This document shows, piece by piece, positions 1 through 8,952 of a stretch of 64,000 nt of DNA. Each line of letters starts with the position of its first letter. The first letter of the stretch is position 1. The notes below the pieces were generated by a model. It was not told where the DNA came from, did no database searches, and saw nothing but the letters and a program-made list of their open reading frames with translations. The translations under genes and the position numbers were made by a program. The stretch comes from Anaerovorax odorimutans (GTDB lineage: Bacteria; Bacillota; Clostridia; Peptostreptococcales; Anaerovoracaceae). The DNA lies in the NCBI RefSeq assembly GCF_024459955.1, contig NZ_JANFXK010000006.1:1-64000 (forward strand), in the 5' to 3' direction.

Positions 1-338
1 GCCATAATCAATCCCCTTAAAAATGATTAGTATCGTTGATAACTATATATTATCCTTACACCCAACAGCCCATTGATTTCAAACCTTAATAATAAATAAA
101 CAAACCCTCATTCTCACAAAAATAAAGACAACCGCATCCCCAACCCAAACCCCAAAATTATCACAACACTGTGATTACTTCCCAATTGCAGTGTTTTTTC
201 TATGCCTGTATAATAAGTAAGTAGCAATGTAAAACGCATTTGCCCCCTTTTGACAAGCAGTTTTGTCAGGATGTAAAGCGCGTTTGATAGATTATTTAAC
301 TTCCAAATGAGATAATGCTGTTTGAAAGGAGGACAGAT
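1..338. other. Intergenic leader before the XRE gene
   Basis: No convincing gene is seen here. The stretch is AT-rich. A TTGACA at 250-255 followed about 18 bases later by TAAAGC (274-279) is a weak candidate promoter for the XRE gene that starts at 339. A long reverse-strand reading frame crosses the region, but it has no ribosome binding site and resembles no family I know, so I do not call it. Confidence 0.4.
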
Positions 339-977
339 TTGAATATAGGAGAACAGATCAATCGCTTGCGCAAGCAAAGCGGACTAAGTCAAGATGAGTT
401 TGCGAATTTATTAAAAGTTTCCAGACAAACGGTTTCCAATTGGGAGAACGAAAAAAGCTATCCCGACTTGGAGATGGTTGTAAAAATCAGTGAGCATTTT
501 CAAATTTCAATTGATGAATTATTGAAACAAGATGGCTCCTTTGTTAAAAAGATTGATTCGGAAAAAAAGAAGAACCATAAACTTTTAGTGTTGATAATTC
601 TTTTAATTGTAATTTTTGGAGCGGTTGTTTTGGGGATATACTTGAAAGTTCAGGCCGACGCTTCCGTAAATCTTACCATGTCAAACGATAAAACGTATCA
701 AACGAGTGAACCTGCGCTGAATGTTGCCGAGGGATACTTCACTGTACCCAAGAGCGACCACTTGGACATAGTGCTAAAGGCTGAAACGGATGATGGCGAA
801 TTGCATGTTTTCATTACGGATAAGAAGAAACAAATTTATTATCAGCTTGACGGTCAGACTTTAAAGGACAAACAGACCTTGTATTTTGAAAAGGGCTCTT
901 ATAGTATTCAAATCGTTGCTGATGAATATACAGAAAATGTGATAAGCCTTGGCTATCATCTTGAAATCAAAAACTAG
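339..977 (+). CDS. XRE-family helix-turn-helix regulator with a membrane anchor
   Basis: A DNA-binding regulator of about 212 residues. The first 60 residues form a typical Cro/CI helix-turn-helix (SQDEFANLLKVSRQTVSNWE). After a lysine-rich linker there is one hydrophobic segment near residues 80-105, then a C-terminal domain of about 110 residues with no motif I recognise, presumably outside the membrane. This build, cytoplasmic HTH plus one membrane helix plus an outer domain, is common in Firmicutes, but the signal sensed is not known. I chose the TTG at 339 because AAAGGAGG lies six bases upstream and the product then begins MNIGEQI, usual for the family; the ATG at 315 would lie before the ribosome binding site. 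A TraX-like gene follows 21 bases after the stop. Confidence 0.85.
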   Translation: MNIGEQINRLRKQSGLSQDEFANLLKVSRQTVSNWENEKSYPDLEMVVKISEHFQISIDELLKQDGSFVKKIDSEKKKNHKLLVLIILLIVIFGAVVLGIYLKVQADASVNLTMSNDKTYQTSEPALNVAEGYFTVPKSDHLDIVLKAETDDGELHVFITDKKKQIYYQLDGQTLKDKQTLYFEKGSYSIQIVADEYTENVISLGYHLEIKN

Positions 978-998
978 AAAATCATCAGCTGTCAAACA

Positions 999-1754
999 AT
1001 GAAAAAATATTTTACAGGGAGTACGTTAAAGCTATTAGCAGTTGTATCCATGCTGATCGACCACGCAGGACAAATTGTTTTAAAAAATGGGATCATATTA
1101 AACGCCCCTTATTCCGCCTTTACGGATAAAGCGTTTTCCATGCTGCTATCACTATTGGATGTATGTCATATCATCGGGCGCCTGGCTTTCCCCATCTTCT
1201 GCTTTTTATTGGTGGAAGGGTTTCTGCACACGCACAATTTGAAAAAATATATGCTGAATCTGGGGATATTTGCAATCGTTTCTGAGCCTGTCTATGACTT
1301 GGCTTTTCGAGGGCAGTTCATCAGCAGTGAGGCACAAAATGTTCTGTTCACATTGTTGCTGGGGTTAGTCATATTGGCAGCGATAAAAAAATTAAACAAT
1401 AACATTCCGGCTGCTTGTATTCTCACGGCCGCAGGCGCTTTCCTGGCCTATAAGTGTATGCTGGACGGCAGTTATTATGGGGTTTTGCTAATGGTTGCTT
1501 TTTACTTACTTCGTGATAAACCTTTCATAAAATATATAACGGCAGCCTTGATTATGTATGGCTGCGGATTGGATTTTACCATAAAAGGAATGCTTAACCC
1601 TTACTTTTTAACTGCTTTATGCGCACTAATACCGATTAGCTTGTACAATGGGAAACGTGGAATCAGGATGAAATACTTCTTTTATATTTTTTATCCCGCC
1701 CATTTACTGATTTTGTTTATAATAACATCACAGATTATCATTCCATTACTGTAA
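999..1754 (+). CDS. TraX-like integral membrane protein
   Basis: A 251-residue, very hydrophobic protein with about seven to eight predicted membrane segments. It opens with a stretch ending LKLLAVVSMLIDHAGQI and contains the IIGRLAFPIFCFLLVEG motif, both typical of the TraX family. In F-like plasmids TraX acetylates pilin; chromosomal homologues in Firmicutes have no firmly known role, and nothing else in the window looks conjugative. The ATG at 999 has only a poor ribosome binding site, so it may be translated together with the XRE gene just upstream. It ends 48 bases before the response regulator. Function beyond the family name is not supported. Confidence 0.8.
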   Translation: MKKYFTGSTLKLLAVVSMLIDHAGQIVLKNGIILNAPYSAFTDKAFSMLLSLLDVCHIIGRLAFPIFCFLLVEGFLHTHNLKKYMLNLGIFAIVSEPVYDLAFRGQFISSEAQNVLFTLLLGLVILAAIKKLNNNIPAACILTAAGAFLAYKCMLDGSYYGVLLMVAFYLLRDKPFIKYITAALIMYGCGLDFTIKGMLNPYFLTALCALIPISLYNGKRGIRMKYFFYIFYPAHLLILFIITSQIIIPLL

Positions 1755-1802
1755 CAGATTTGCTTTTTTGTATCCCGGTGCGGTAGAAAACAGAGGTGAC
1801 TT

Positions 1803-2471
1803 ATGGAAACTATACTAATTATAGAAGACGACAGAGAATTGAATCAGGGGCTGGCTTACGCCCTGGAAAAGGAAGGATACGGCATATTGTCCGCCTTTTC
1901 CATGGAAGAGGCCAAAGAAATCTGCGGCAGAGAAAAGGCTGACCTGATTCTGCTGGACGTGAACCTGCCAGACGGTGAAGGATTTGAATTTTGCCAGTGG
2001 ATCAAGGAGCGGCAGGAAGTGCCGGTTATCTTTCTCACGGCCAGGGACCTGGAGGAAGACGCGCTGCAAGGTTATGAGCTGGGTGCGGACGATTACATCA
2101 CCAAGCCTTTTTCCGTCCACATTCTCCTGAAAAAAATAAGCGTAATCCTCAAACGCTCTGTAAGCGTGCAGAGGGCTGTTTTTGACGATGGGTTTCTGAA
2201 ACTTGATTTTGACCGGGCATCGGCGCAAGTGGCAGGAGAAGACTGTCCGATCACGCCTACGGAATTCCGCATGCTGCGGCTTTTTACCGAGCACGCCGGG
2301 CAGCTGCTGACTTACTCCCAGCTGCTGGAACGCCTCTGGGACTGCGGCGGGCAGTTTGTGGATAAGCACGCGCTGGCCGTCAACGTAAACCGGCTGAGAA
2401 AAAAGATCGAAAAGGACGGACATAAATATATTTCAAACGTATATGGGATGGGGTATCAATGGTTGGATTAA
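1803..2471 (+). CDS. OmpR/PhoB-type response regulator
   Basis: A 222-residue two-component response regulator. The receiver domain (about 1-115) has the acidic pair at residues 9-10, the phosphoacceptor Asp at 52 in LLLDVNLPDG, Thr79 and Lys101. The C-terminal winged helix (about 125-222) carries the usual TPTEFRMLRLF and VNRLRKKIEKDG segments. The gene overlaps the kinase gene by 13 bases and is followed by an ABC transporter pair, the arrangement of Bce/Vra-type modules, in which kinase and transporter sense a cell-wall-active peptide and the regulator induces the transporter. Such a role is inferred from gene order. AGAGGTGA lies just before the ATG. Confidence 0.93.
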   Translation: METILIIEDDRELNQGLAYALEKEGYGILSAFSMEEAKEICGREKADLILLDVNLPDGEGFEFCQWIKERQEVPVIFLTARDLEEDALQGYELGADDYITKPFSVHILLKKISVILKRSVSVQRAVFDDGFLKLDFDRASAQVAGEDCPITPTEFRMLRLFTEHAGQLLTYSQLLERLWDCGGQFVDKHALAVNVNRLRKKIEKDGHKYISNVYGMGYQWLD

Positions 2472-3382
2472 TCATCACAACAATTTGCCTGGCGGCAGCG
2501 GCAACGGTTTTTTATCTGAAAATGAAGCGCATGGAACGGGACATCTATCAGTTTTCCGATCGTCTGGAAGAATGTCTGGATGAATTGATTTCCGGCAAAG
2601 AGCTGGAGAATACCGACAAACCCAGGGATGCGCTGTGGGATAAAATCTATGAAAAGCTGCTGCGGGTGAGTCACATAAACAGGAAGCGGAGCGAGGAAAA
2701 CCGCAGGGAAAAGGAGCAGATGAAAGAACTGATTTCCGACATTTCCCACCAGACCAAAACGCCTATTGCCAATCTGAGGCTGTATCTGGAAATTGCGGAA
2801 AATGAGGATACAGGCGAAGAAAAGCGGAGAGAGCTGATGCAAAAGATGGCCGGCCAGACGGAAAAGCTGGATTTTCTGTTTCAGAGCATGGTGAAAATGT
2901 CCCGTCTGGAAACGGGGATCATTGAAATTCGCCAGCAGCCGGCCTGTCTTTACGAGACTCTGGCGTCTGCGGTGGCATTCATCGTACCTGCGGCGGAGAA
3001 AAAGGAAATTCGGCTGTACGTGGACTGCGGCGAAGATGTTCAGGTGAACCACGATAAAAAATGGACCGAAGAAGCGCTGTTCAACATCCTGGATAACGCG
3101 GTCAAATACACCCCGGATGGCGGAACCATCCATGTGCGGGTATCTGTTCGAGAGTTTTTTACGGAAATTTGCGTAGAAGATACGGGCAAAGGCATTGCTC
3201 CCGAACGGCAAGGGTCTATTTTCAAACGCTTTTACCGGGAGCCAGAGGTCCACGATCAGGAAGGCATCGGAGTGGGACTCTATTTGGCGAGGGAAATCAT
3301 CACCCTACAGAAAGGCTATATAGAAGTTCAGTCGGAGCTGGGAAAGGGCTCTGCCTTTCGCGTCTTTCTTCCAAACGAGTAG
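2459..3382 (+). CDS. Sensor histidine kinase
   Basis: A 307-residue membrane histidine kinase. One hydrophobic segment (about residues 2-20) is followed directly by a coiled linker, the HisKA domain with His97 in SDISHQTKTP, and an HATPase domain with Asn213 (FNILDNAVKYTP), the DTGKGIAP box at about 241-248 and GVGLYLAREI. There is almost no outer sensor domain, so it probably senses through its partner transporter, as known for intramembrane-sensing kinases; most of those have two N-terminal helices, whereas only one is clear here. It overlaps the regulator gene by 13 bases. The 104-base gap to the ABC gene may hold the regulated promoter of the transporter. Confidence 0.92.
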   Translation: MVGLIITTICLAAAATVFYLKMKRMERDIYQFSDRLEECLDELISGKELENTDKPRDALWDKIYEKLLRVSHINRKRSEENRREKEQMKELISDISHQTKTPIANLRLYLEIAENEDTGEEKRRELMQKMAGQTEKLDFLFQSMVKMSRLETGIIEIRQQPACLYETLASAVAFIVPAAEKKEIRLYVDCGEDVQVNHDKKWTEEALFNILDNAVKYTPDGGTIHVRVSVREFFTEICVEDTGKGIAPERQGSIFKRFYREPEVHDQEGIGVGLYLAREIITLQKGYIEVQSELGKGSAFRVFLPNE

Positions 3383-3486
3383 AGTTTTGCGGACGATAGT
3401 CACAGTTTCGTGAAACTTTTAGGCTGTGAGCGGTTTGTGATTTTTATGAGCTATGCTTGTGGTATCGAAGAAAGGAGAACCAGAAC

Positions 3487-4182
3487 ATGGACACATGGAT
3501 TGTAAAGACCCAGGCATTGAAAAAATATTACAAACTGGGCGTTAATACGGTAAAAGCCCTGGACGGAGTGGATTTTTCGGTCCGGGAAGGGGAATTTGTA
3601 GCGATTATAGGGAAATCAGGCAGCGGTAAGAGTACGCTGCTCCACATGATCGGCGGGCTGGATACGCCAACGGATGGAGAAGTTTTCGTGGACGGCAGGC
3701 AGCTTTCCAAAATGAATAAGGAACAGCTGGCGGTTTTTCGGAGGAGGAAAGTGGGTTTTGTGTTTCAGAGCTATAATCTGGTCCCGGATCTGAATGTATA
3801 TGAAAACGTAGTGCTACCCATTGAACTGGACGGAGCGCGCATTGACCATAAATTTGTCGATGGACTTCTGCGGCTGCTAAAACTGGAAGAAAAGCGGGAA
3901 GCGCTTCCCAGCACCCTGTCGGGAGGACAGCAACAGCGAGTGGCCATTGCCAGAGCCATAGCCGCAAAGCCGGCGATCATTCTGGCGGACGAGCCGACGG
4001 GGAATCTGGATACCGCCACCAGCCACGATGTGTTGGGGCTGCTGCAAGTGGTGGCGAAAAAATTCCGCCAGACGATTGTGCTGATTACTCACGATCAGGA
4101 TATCGCTCAGCTGGCGGACCGGATCGTACGCATTGAAGACGGACGGATTGTGAAGGAGCGTGACAGCCATGCTTGCCAATAA
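3487..4182 (+). CDS. ABC transporter ATP-binding protein (MacB/BceA type)
   Basis: A 231-residue ATPase of the LolD/MacB/BceA group. Walker A is at residues 42-50 (GKSGSGKST), the signature LSGGQQQR at 144-151, and Walker B ILADEP at 165-170. The phrase DEPTGNLD is typical of ATPases that drive FtsX-type permeases. It would power the permease encoded next, with which it overlaps by 14 bases. The ATG at 3487 is chosen because AAGGAGA lies eight bases upstream; the frame stays open further upstream without a better site. Export or removal of an antimicrobial peptide is a family-based guess. Confidence 0.93.
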   Translation: MDTWIVKTQALKKYYKLGVNTVKALDGVDFSVREGEFVAIIGKSGSGKSTLLHMIGGLDTPTDGEVFVDGRQLSKMNKEQLAVFRRRKVGFVFQSYNLVPDLNVYENVVLPIELDGARIDHKFVDGLLRLLKLEEKREALPSTLSGGQQQRVAIARAIAAKPAIILADEPTGNLDTATSHDVLGLLQVVAKKFRQTIVLITHDQDIAQLADRIVRIEDGRIVKERDSHACQ

Positions 4183-6658
4183 CAACCGCAAGGTCATTAC
4201 CAGAATGGCGAAACGCTCGCTCGTCAGCAATAAGCGCAAAAACCTGATGATGGTGATCGCCGTTTTACTGGCTTCCTTTATGCTTTTCAGCGTCCTGACC
4301 GTTGGGGGAACATTTTTCAAAATGCAGCGGCAGCAGGATATCCGCCTTTCGGGGGCGGATTTTGACGCATATATTTATGGCGGATTTACAGAAGAACAAA
4401 AGAGAGTGTGTGATAAAAATACGAAGATTGAGACTGTGTGCGTTGAAGGTATGGCGGGCTGGGCGGAAAAGAGTGAGTTAGACGATACACTGCACACGAT
4501 ATTTATATGGGCCGATGATACGCGATGGAATAAAATGATGGCGCCGGCGGTAAAGCAGGTGAAAGGCCGTTACCCGCAAAAAGACGATGAGGTGATGGCG
4601 ACAAAGAAGGCTCTGGAGGACTGCGGACTTGAGCATCTTAATATCGGTGATTCTTTTAAACTGACTTACACGGATAACCTGGGCAGCCATACGAAACGGT
4701 TCACTCTATCGGGAATTCGGGATGGATACGGAGATCAGGAGGTTTTTTATGTGTCTCAATCCTTTTTCCAGCAGTCCGGATTTAAGTTTACCGATTCCGG
4801 CAGGAGCTTTTTATATCTCAAATTCAAATCCTTTCTGGTGACCGGGAAAACACAAAAGGAACTGGAATCCAGCCTCAATTTGAGTAAAAAGCAGCATTTG
4901 ATTTTCACCTCGGACGCAGCCTGGTCCATGCAGCTTCTGGCGGGTATGGCGGGTCTGATTCTGATAACCTGTCTCAGCGCGTATCTGCTGATCTACAATA
5001 TCTTATACCTGTCCATTTCAGGAAACATCCGCTATTACGGCCTGCTTCAGACCGTCGGTATGTCGGGCAGGCAGATCCGCCGACTGATAAAAAAGCAGAT
5101 GCTCTTTGTGGGAGCGGCAGGAATCGGCAGCGGCTTGATTTTAGGGGCGGCGGCTTCGTTTGTTATCATACCGGCTGTGGTCAAAACTCTGGGCATCCGG
5201 CAGACGCAGATCAGCGTTTTCTTCCACCCGGCGATTCTGCTGGCGGTCATTTTCTTAGCGGCAGTGACCATTTATCTGGGAAGCAGGAAACCGGTTCGAA
5301 TCGCAACGGAAATTTCTCCGGTGGAAGCAATGGGCTACCGCAGTCAGGCGGGGGCAAAGAGATCCCACAAAACCGGAAGAGGCCGGCTGATCCGAAGGTT
5401 GGCGCAGGAGCAGCTGACCAGGGACAAAAAGAAAACTTTGGTCGTGGTATTGTCTCTTACCGCTACGCTGTCGGTGTTTTTGTGCCTGGCTACCCTGATT
5501 GCCAGCCAGGGACCGAGAACCATTGTTTCCGGCTATATGGACACCGATATGGTGATAAAAAATGATACCATGTGGAAGGAGGACCAGAGTCAGTGGAAGC
5601 AGCTCTTTGACCGGGATTTTTTCTCCCGGCTTTCGGAGGAAGAGGAAATTAGAGAGTTTCACCCCATGTTTACCGCCAGAATCGTTGTCCCCTGGAAGCA
5701 GGGCTTCGTCGATTCCTGGATGGAGAAGATGTATGAAATGTGGATGAATGAAACTTATGATGAAGTGAAAGAGGATTATAAAAAACACCCGGAAAAATAT
5801 TATTCCAATATGATCGGAATCGATCAGGGAGAATTCGAATATCTGAACAGTACCCTCAAAACCCCGGTGAATAAAAAGGATTTTCTTGCGGGCAAAGCCT
5901 GTATCCTTTATGGAAGCGATCTGGAGTTTGATGAGAAGACGCTGAAAAAGCAGGAATTGACCTGCGCTTTGAAGGAGCGGCCGGATAAGCCATACTCCCT
6001 TGAAATCGCAGGTGCGACAGATGATACTTACTACGCCCTTCCGGGGGTCACGCCTACGATCATTGTCAGCGAGGCCTTTATGAAAACGATTATTGAGGAG
6101 CCGTATATCTTAAAACTGGCGGTGCATTATCAGGAGGAATACGATGAGACGGCGGAGTCAGAAGTAATGGCGGCAATGGAGGCCAGCCCCTATGCCAAAG
6201 ATTTTTCTTACGACTCCAAGCTTGAGGAAATGAAGGCTACGGAAAAGGCCCAGAACAATATGATGGGAATCGGCATTGGAATCACCGTGCTGCTGGCACT
6301 GATCGGCATTATGAACTACATCAATACGGTTTCGGGAAATATCCAAAACCGGAAGGTGGAGCTGGCGATCATGGAAAGTGTGGGAATGACCGATCGGCAG
6401 ATCAGGAAAATGCTGGTGGCGGAAGGTCTGCTTTATGCGGCGGTCTCCCTGCTGCTGACCGGAACCATTGGCCTTGGCGTAACCTATCTGATCTATCAGA
6501 GTATGAACTATATGGATATTGCTTTTGCTGTTCCGGCACTTCCGGTTCTGGCTATGGTTTTGGTTGTGACTGCGATTTGTGTGATCGTTCCGCTGCTGGC
6601 TTACCGGCTGCTGGTTGGGAAGAAAGCGGTTGTGGAACGAATACGCGGGGTGGAATAG
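4169..6658 (+). CDS. FtsX-domain ABC transporter permease
   Basis: A membrane protein of about 829 residues with two FtsX-type halves. There is a first membrane helix near residues 30-50, an outer domain to about 255, three helices up to about 380, another helix near 425-445, a second large outer domain, and three C-terminal helices. This doubled build fits macrolide or peptide-export and lipoprotein-handling permeases better than the smaller BceB proteins, which are around 650 residues. The ATG at 4169 is preferred to the GTG at 4160 because GAAGGAG is then correctly spaced. It is the last gene of the regulator/kinase/ATPase/permease unit. A 40-base perfect-looking hairpin follows at 6731-6770. 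Confidence 0.9.
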   Translation: MLANNNRKVITRMAKRSLVSNKRKNLMMVIAVLLASFMLFSVLTVGGTFFKMQRQQDIRLSGADFDAYIYGGFTEEQKRVCDKNTKIETVCVEGMAGWAEKSELDDTLHTIFIWADDTRWNKMMAPAVKQVKGRYPQKDDEVMATKKALEDCGLEHLNIGDSFKLTYTDNLGSHTKRFTLSGIRDGYGDQEVFYVSQSFFQQSGFKFTDSGRSFLYLKFKSFLVTGKTQKELESSLNLSKKQHLIFTSDAAWSMQLLAGMAGLILITCLSAYLLIYNILYLSISGNIRYYGLLQTVGMSGRQIRRLIKKQMLFVGAAGIGSGLILGAAASFVIIPAVVKTLGIRQTQISVFFHPAILLAVIFLAAVTIYLGSRKPVRIATEISPVEAMGYRSQAGAKRSHKTGRGRLIRRLAQEQLTRDKKKTLVVVLSLTATLSVFLCLATLIASQGPRTIVSGYMDTDMVIKNDTMWKEDQSQWKQLFDRDFFSRLSEEEEIREFHPMFTARIVVPWKQGFVDSWMEKMYEMWMNETYDEVKEDYKKHPEKYYSNMIGIDQGEFEYLNSTLKTPVNKKDFLAGKACILYGSDLEFDEKTLKKQELTCALKERPDKPYSLEIAGATDDTYYALPGVTPTIIVSEAFMKTIIEEPYILKLAVHYQEEYDETAESEVMAAMEASPYAKDFSYDSKLEEMKATEKAQNNMMGIGIGITVLLALIGIMNYINTVSGNIQNRKVELAIMESVGMTDRQIRKMLVAEGLLYAAVSLLLTGTIGLGVTYLIYQSMNYMDIAFAVPALPVLAMVLVVTAICVIVPLLAYRLLVGKKAVVERIRGVE

Positions 6659-6730
6659 CCGGGTATCCGAATTGGCCTGAAAAGCAGGATTAGGAGCATG
6701 TTCGGGACGCGGGAAAATAGACTTGGATAT

Positions 6731-6770
6731 CAATAAAATATCATCTGGGCTGCCAGGTGATATTTTATTG
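6731..6770. repeat. Hairpin repeat, copy 1
   Basis: An 18-base stem with a four-base loop: CAATAAAATATCATCTGG pairs with CCAGGTGATATTTTATTG, with one G-T pair. Nearly the same 40 bases occur at 8845-8884 behind the first Rpn gene. It may end transcription of the permease operon, but the run of T usual after a terminator is missing. Its AT-rich arms end in TATCA, so it may belong to the TATCAA repeat arrays next to it. Confidence 0.7.
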
Positions 6771-6825
6771 CCTTGGAGGCGCAACAGAGATACGGATGAG
6801 GGGATCGGGAAGGGAAAAGTGGCGG

Positions 6826-7014
6826 AATATCAATGGGGCGCATTATATTTCGCCAGTTTGATAGTTTTACGAAAATTTTACAGCGTTTTTTTCTGAAAGT
6901 GTCAATTGGCCTTTAAGTGATTGTATATATTGATACTTTCCCTTATTTTCCAATGGAAATTCAGGCAAAACTATCGTTTTTTCGATTTTCACGGAGTCTG
7001 TTTTGTATTTGAGC
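6826..7014. repeat. TATCAA/TTGATA repeat array, copy 1
   Basis: AT-rich intergenic DNA in which TATCAA-like and TTGATA-like heptamers alternate every 25-50 bases (6828, 6857, 6900, 6929), ending in ACTATCGTTTTTTCGATTTT. The same order and flanking words recur at 8953-9212 and 26465-26720. All three copies lie next to Rpn-family nuclease genes. The alternating complementary words could form several small hairpins or act as protein binding sites. No gene is seen in 6659-7215 apart from this repeat, the hairpin before it and the promoter after it. Confidence 0.6.
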
Positions 7015-7051
7015 TTTTTATAGGGTCTTGGACAATCCCGATCAATTATGA

Positions 7052-7081
7052 TTGACACCGGAATGTGTAATATGGTAAAAT
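7052..7081 (+). promoter_or_regulatory. Candidate sigma-70-type promoter
   Basis: TTGACA at 7052-7057 and TAAAAT at 7076-7081, 18 bases apart. The -10 region lies in the words ATATGGTAAAATATTACATG and a following TAAATAAAT, which recur almost unchanged at 26775-26805 before the third Rpn gene, also with TTGACA in front. Confidence 0.55.
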
Positions 7082-7215
7082 ATTACATGTAAATAAATTA
7101 CATAAATGTGCGTATAGTTGCAGGCAGTGCTCGCAGTGACTGGGCTTTTGCGTATGGGCGATTAAGGGCAACGGGCAGATAGCTATCCCCGTATTACCTG
7201 ATAGAAAGGAATGGG

Positions 7216-7857
7216 ATGTTAAATATAACCGAAGTGTTTGGAGAAGCTGCTGAATATGACAAAAAGCAGGCAGTGGAGATGAAGAAACCAAAAAGCTGGC
7301 TGAAAAGCATCAGTGCATTTGCCAATGGCAGCGGAGGTGTCCTGATTTTTTACGGATTATTCATTTTCTAAGTTGAGGGAGCGGTTTAAGGAATGGAATG
7401 CCGATAGTATGTCAGAGAAGAGTTTTGAGTCTTTTGGGATAACGGATGCAGATGGTAGACTGACAAATGCAGGGGCTTTGCTTGCCGACAAATCACCCGT
7501 CAGATGTTCGCGATTGTTTTGCACCAGATGGAACGGTTTGGATAAAAGCGGCGGGCAAGTAGATGCTTTGGATAGTGCGGAATATAGTGGGAGTCTAATT
7601 GTCCTTTTAAAGCTTCAAAAAATAAAGCCGTCCAAAATAAAGCTTCAAAAAGAGAATAATTTCTTCAGGAGAGAAAAGTGTTAATTGACGTGATAAAACA
7701 AATGCCCAACATTACACAAGCAGGAATTCAAAGTGAAATGGGAATCTCCCGCACCTGTGTTCAGCGAATGATGAAAGAACTTCAAGCGGAAGGTATGATT
7801 GAACGTGTTGGATCAAAGAAAACAGGCTATTGGAAAGTTAATGAAGGAAAAGATTAA
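7216..7857 (+). pseudogene. Decayed AlbA_2/ATP-binding (RecG-like) regulator gene
   Basis: Remains of one gene of the AlbA_2 DNA-binding/AAA_4 family. From the ATG at 7216 a 51-codon frame gives the AlbA_2 start, including LKSISAFANGSGGVLIF, and stops at 7369-7371. A second frame (to 7684) continues with family-typical SFGITDADGRLTNAGALLAD and RLFCTRWNGLD. A third frame from about 7678 to 7857 encodes the C-terminal winged helix (ITQAGIQSEMGISRTCVQRM). The middle parts are missing, so at least two deletions with frame loss have occurred. Intact relatives are usually around 450-550 residues. It stands between a candidate promoter and the first Rpn gene, so transcription through it may still serve that gene. 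Confidence 0.7.
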
Positions 7858-7874
7858 ATTAAAAGGGGGAACTT

Positions 7875-8834
7875 ATGGCACAAACCGCGAAACGAAATTA
7901 CAAGGATGGTCTCTTTCGAGTCCTGTTCAACGACAAAGAAAAACTCATCGAACTCTATAACGCCGTCTCCGGCAGCAACTATCCCAAAGAAACGCCGGTC
8001 GAAATCATTACGCTGGAAGACTCCATATTCGGCGGTCTGAAAAACGACCTGGCCTTTGTCATAAACAATCGGCTGATCATATTGATCGAGCACCAGTCCA
8101 CCATCAACCCCAACATGCCTCTGCGAATGCTGTGCTACATAGCCAAGGAATACGAACGCCTGCTCTTTTCCCGCGGCATCTACAGCAGACGTCCAGTTCC
8201 CATTCCAACCCCGGAGCTGTACGTCTTTTACAACGGAACGGAGGATTTGCCCCTGGAACAGGAACTGAAACTTTCCGATTCATTCGTCGAGAAATGTGGT
8301 AAAATAGCCTTAGAAGCGGTGGTGAGGGTGATCAACGTGAACTACGAAAAAGGCGCGAAGCTTTTGCAGAGATGCGAGACGTTGCGGGAGTACAGTCAGT
8401 TCATGCACGATATCCGTGTCCGGTACAAAAAAAGCGGAGATTTGACCGCCGCGATCCGTGAAAGCGTAAAGTACTGCATGGACCATAACGTCCTGCGGGA
8501 TTTTCTGAAAAGGAACGGTGGTGATATGGTGAGTTTTTTATTCGAGGAGCTGAGCAGAGAAGAGTGTGAGGCCATTCGGGAAGAGGATGGCTATGAGCGT
8601 GGCAAAGCAGAAGGCATTGAAAAAGGAGTAAAGCAAGGATTGGAAAAGGGCGAAATGCTCAAACTGATCACACTGGTTCAGAGAAAGGCAAGCAAGGGGC
8701 AGTCCGCAGAAAAGATCGCAGAAGATCTGTTGGAGGAGCCGGAAATGATCAGGAAGATTTTCAAGGCTGCCACAGAACATCCCACTTGGAATGAAACGCA
8801 GATTTGCGAACATATTGAGGAAGTAGGAAAATAA
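7875..8834 (+). CDS. Rpn-family recombination-promoting nuclease/putative transposase, copy 1
   Basis: A 319-residue protein of the PD-(D/E)XK Rpn/YhgA-like family. The N-terminal nuclease core contains DLAFVINNRLIILIEHQST, where Asp, Glu and Gln of the catalytic set are placed as in the family. The C-terminal part has the charged repeats usual here (YERGKAEGIEKGVKQGLEKG). Rpn proteins promote RecA-independent recombination in E. coli and belong to a widely spread mobile-like family. The first 740 bases or so are almost identical to copy 2 (16416-17351), while the ends diverge and copy 1 has 24 extra bases in the charged repeat. AAAAGGGGGAAC precedes the ATG in both. Copy 1 has no promoter of its own in front and follows the decayed gene. 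Confidence 0.88.
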   Translation: MAQTAKRNYKDGLFRVLFNDKEKLIELYNAVSGSNYPKETPVEIITLEDSIFGGLKNDLAFVINNRLIILIEHQSTINPNMPLRMLCYIAKEYERLLFSRGIYSRRPVPIPTPELYVFYNGTEDLPLEQELKLSDSFVEKCGKIALEAVVRVINVNYEKGAKLLQRCETLREYSQFMHDIRVRYKKSGDLTAAIRESVKYCMDHNVLRDFLKRNGGDMVSFLFEELSREECEAIREEDGYERGKAEGIEKGVKQGLEKGEMLKLITLVQRKASKGQSAEKIAEDLLEEPEMIRKIFKAATEHPTWNETQICEHIEEVGK

Positions 8835-8844
8835 AATTAGCTTG

Positions 8845-8884
8845 CAATAAAATATCACCTGAGTTGCCAGGTGATATTTTATTG
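8845..8884. repeat. Hairpin repeat, copy 2
   Basis: CAATAAAATATCACCTG, a six-base loop, then its exact complement. It starts 11 bases after the stop of the first Rpn gene and is the same element as at 6731-6770, with two base changes. It may act as a terminator or as the border of a mobile unit that spans the decayed gene and the Rpn gene. Confidence 0.7.
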
Positions 8885-8952
8885 TCTTCAAGCCGCATCA
8901 GCGATGTGAATCAGCGGACTGGAATCTTGGTTACATCGGATCTTAGCTACCC

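Noticed and set aside
114-377. Reverse-strand reading frame of 87 codons over the start of the window
   Set aside because: No ribosome binding site, no family resemblance, and it overlaps the start of the well-supported XRE gene.
1815-2423. Long reverse-strand frame opposite the response regulator
   Set aside because: It is the antisense shadow of a GC-richer gene; the forward gene has all receiver and winged-helix motifs.
7369-7371. The TAA in the decayed AlbA_2 gene as a UAA-encoded Sec site for the UUA-type tRNA
   Set aside because: The frame hits another stop after five codons, no SECIS-like stem follows, and the family has no Sec. I also looked at the TAA stops of trxA, grdC and grdD and saw no family sequence beyond them.
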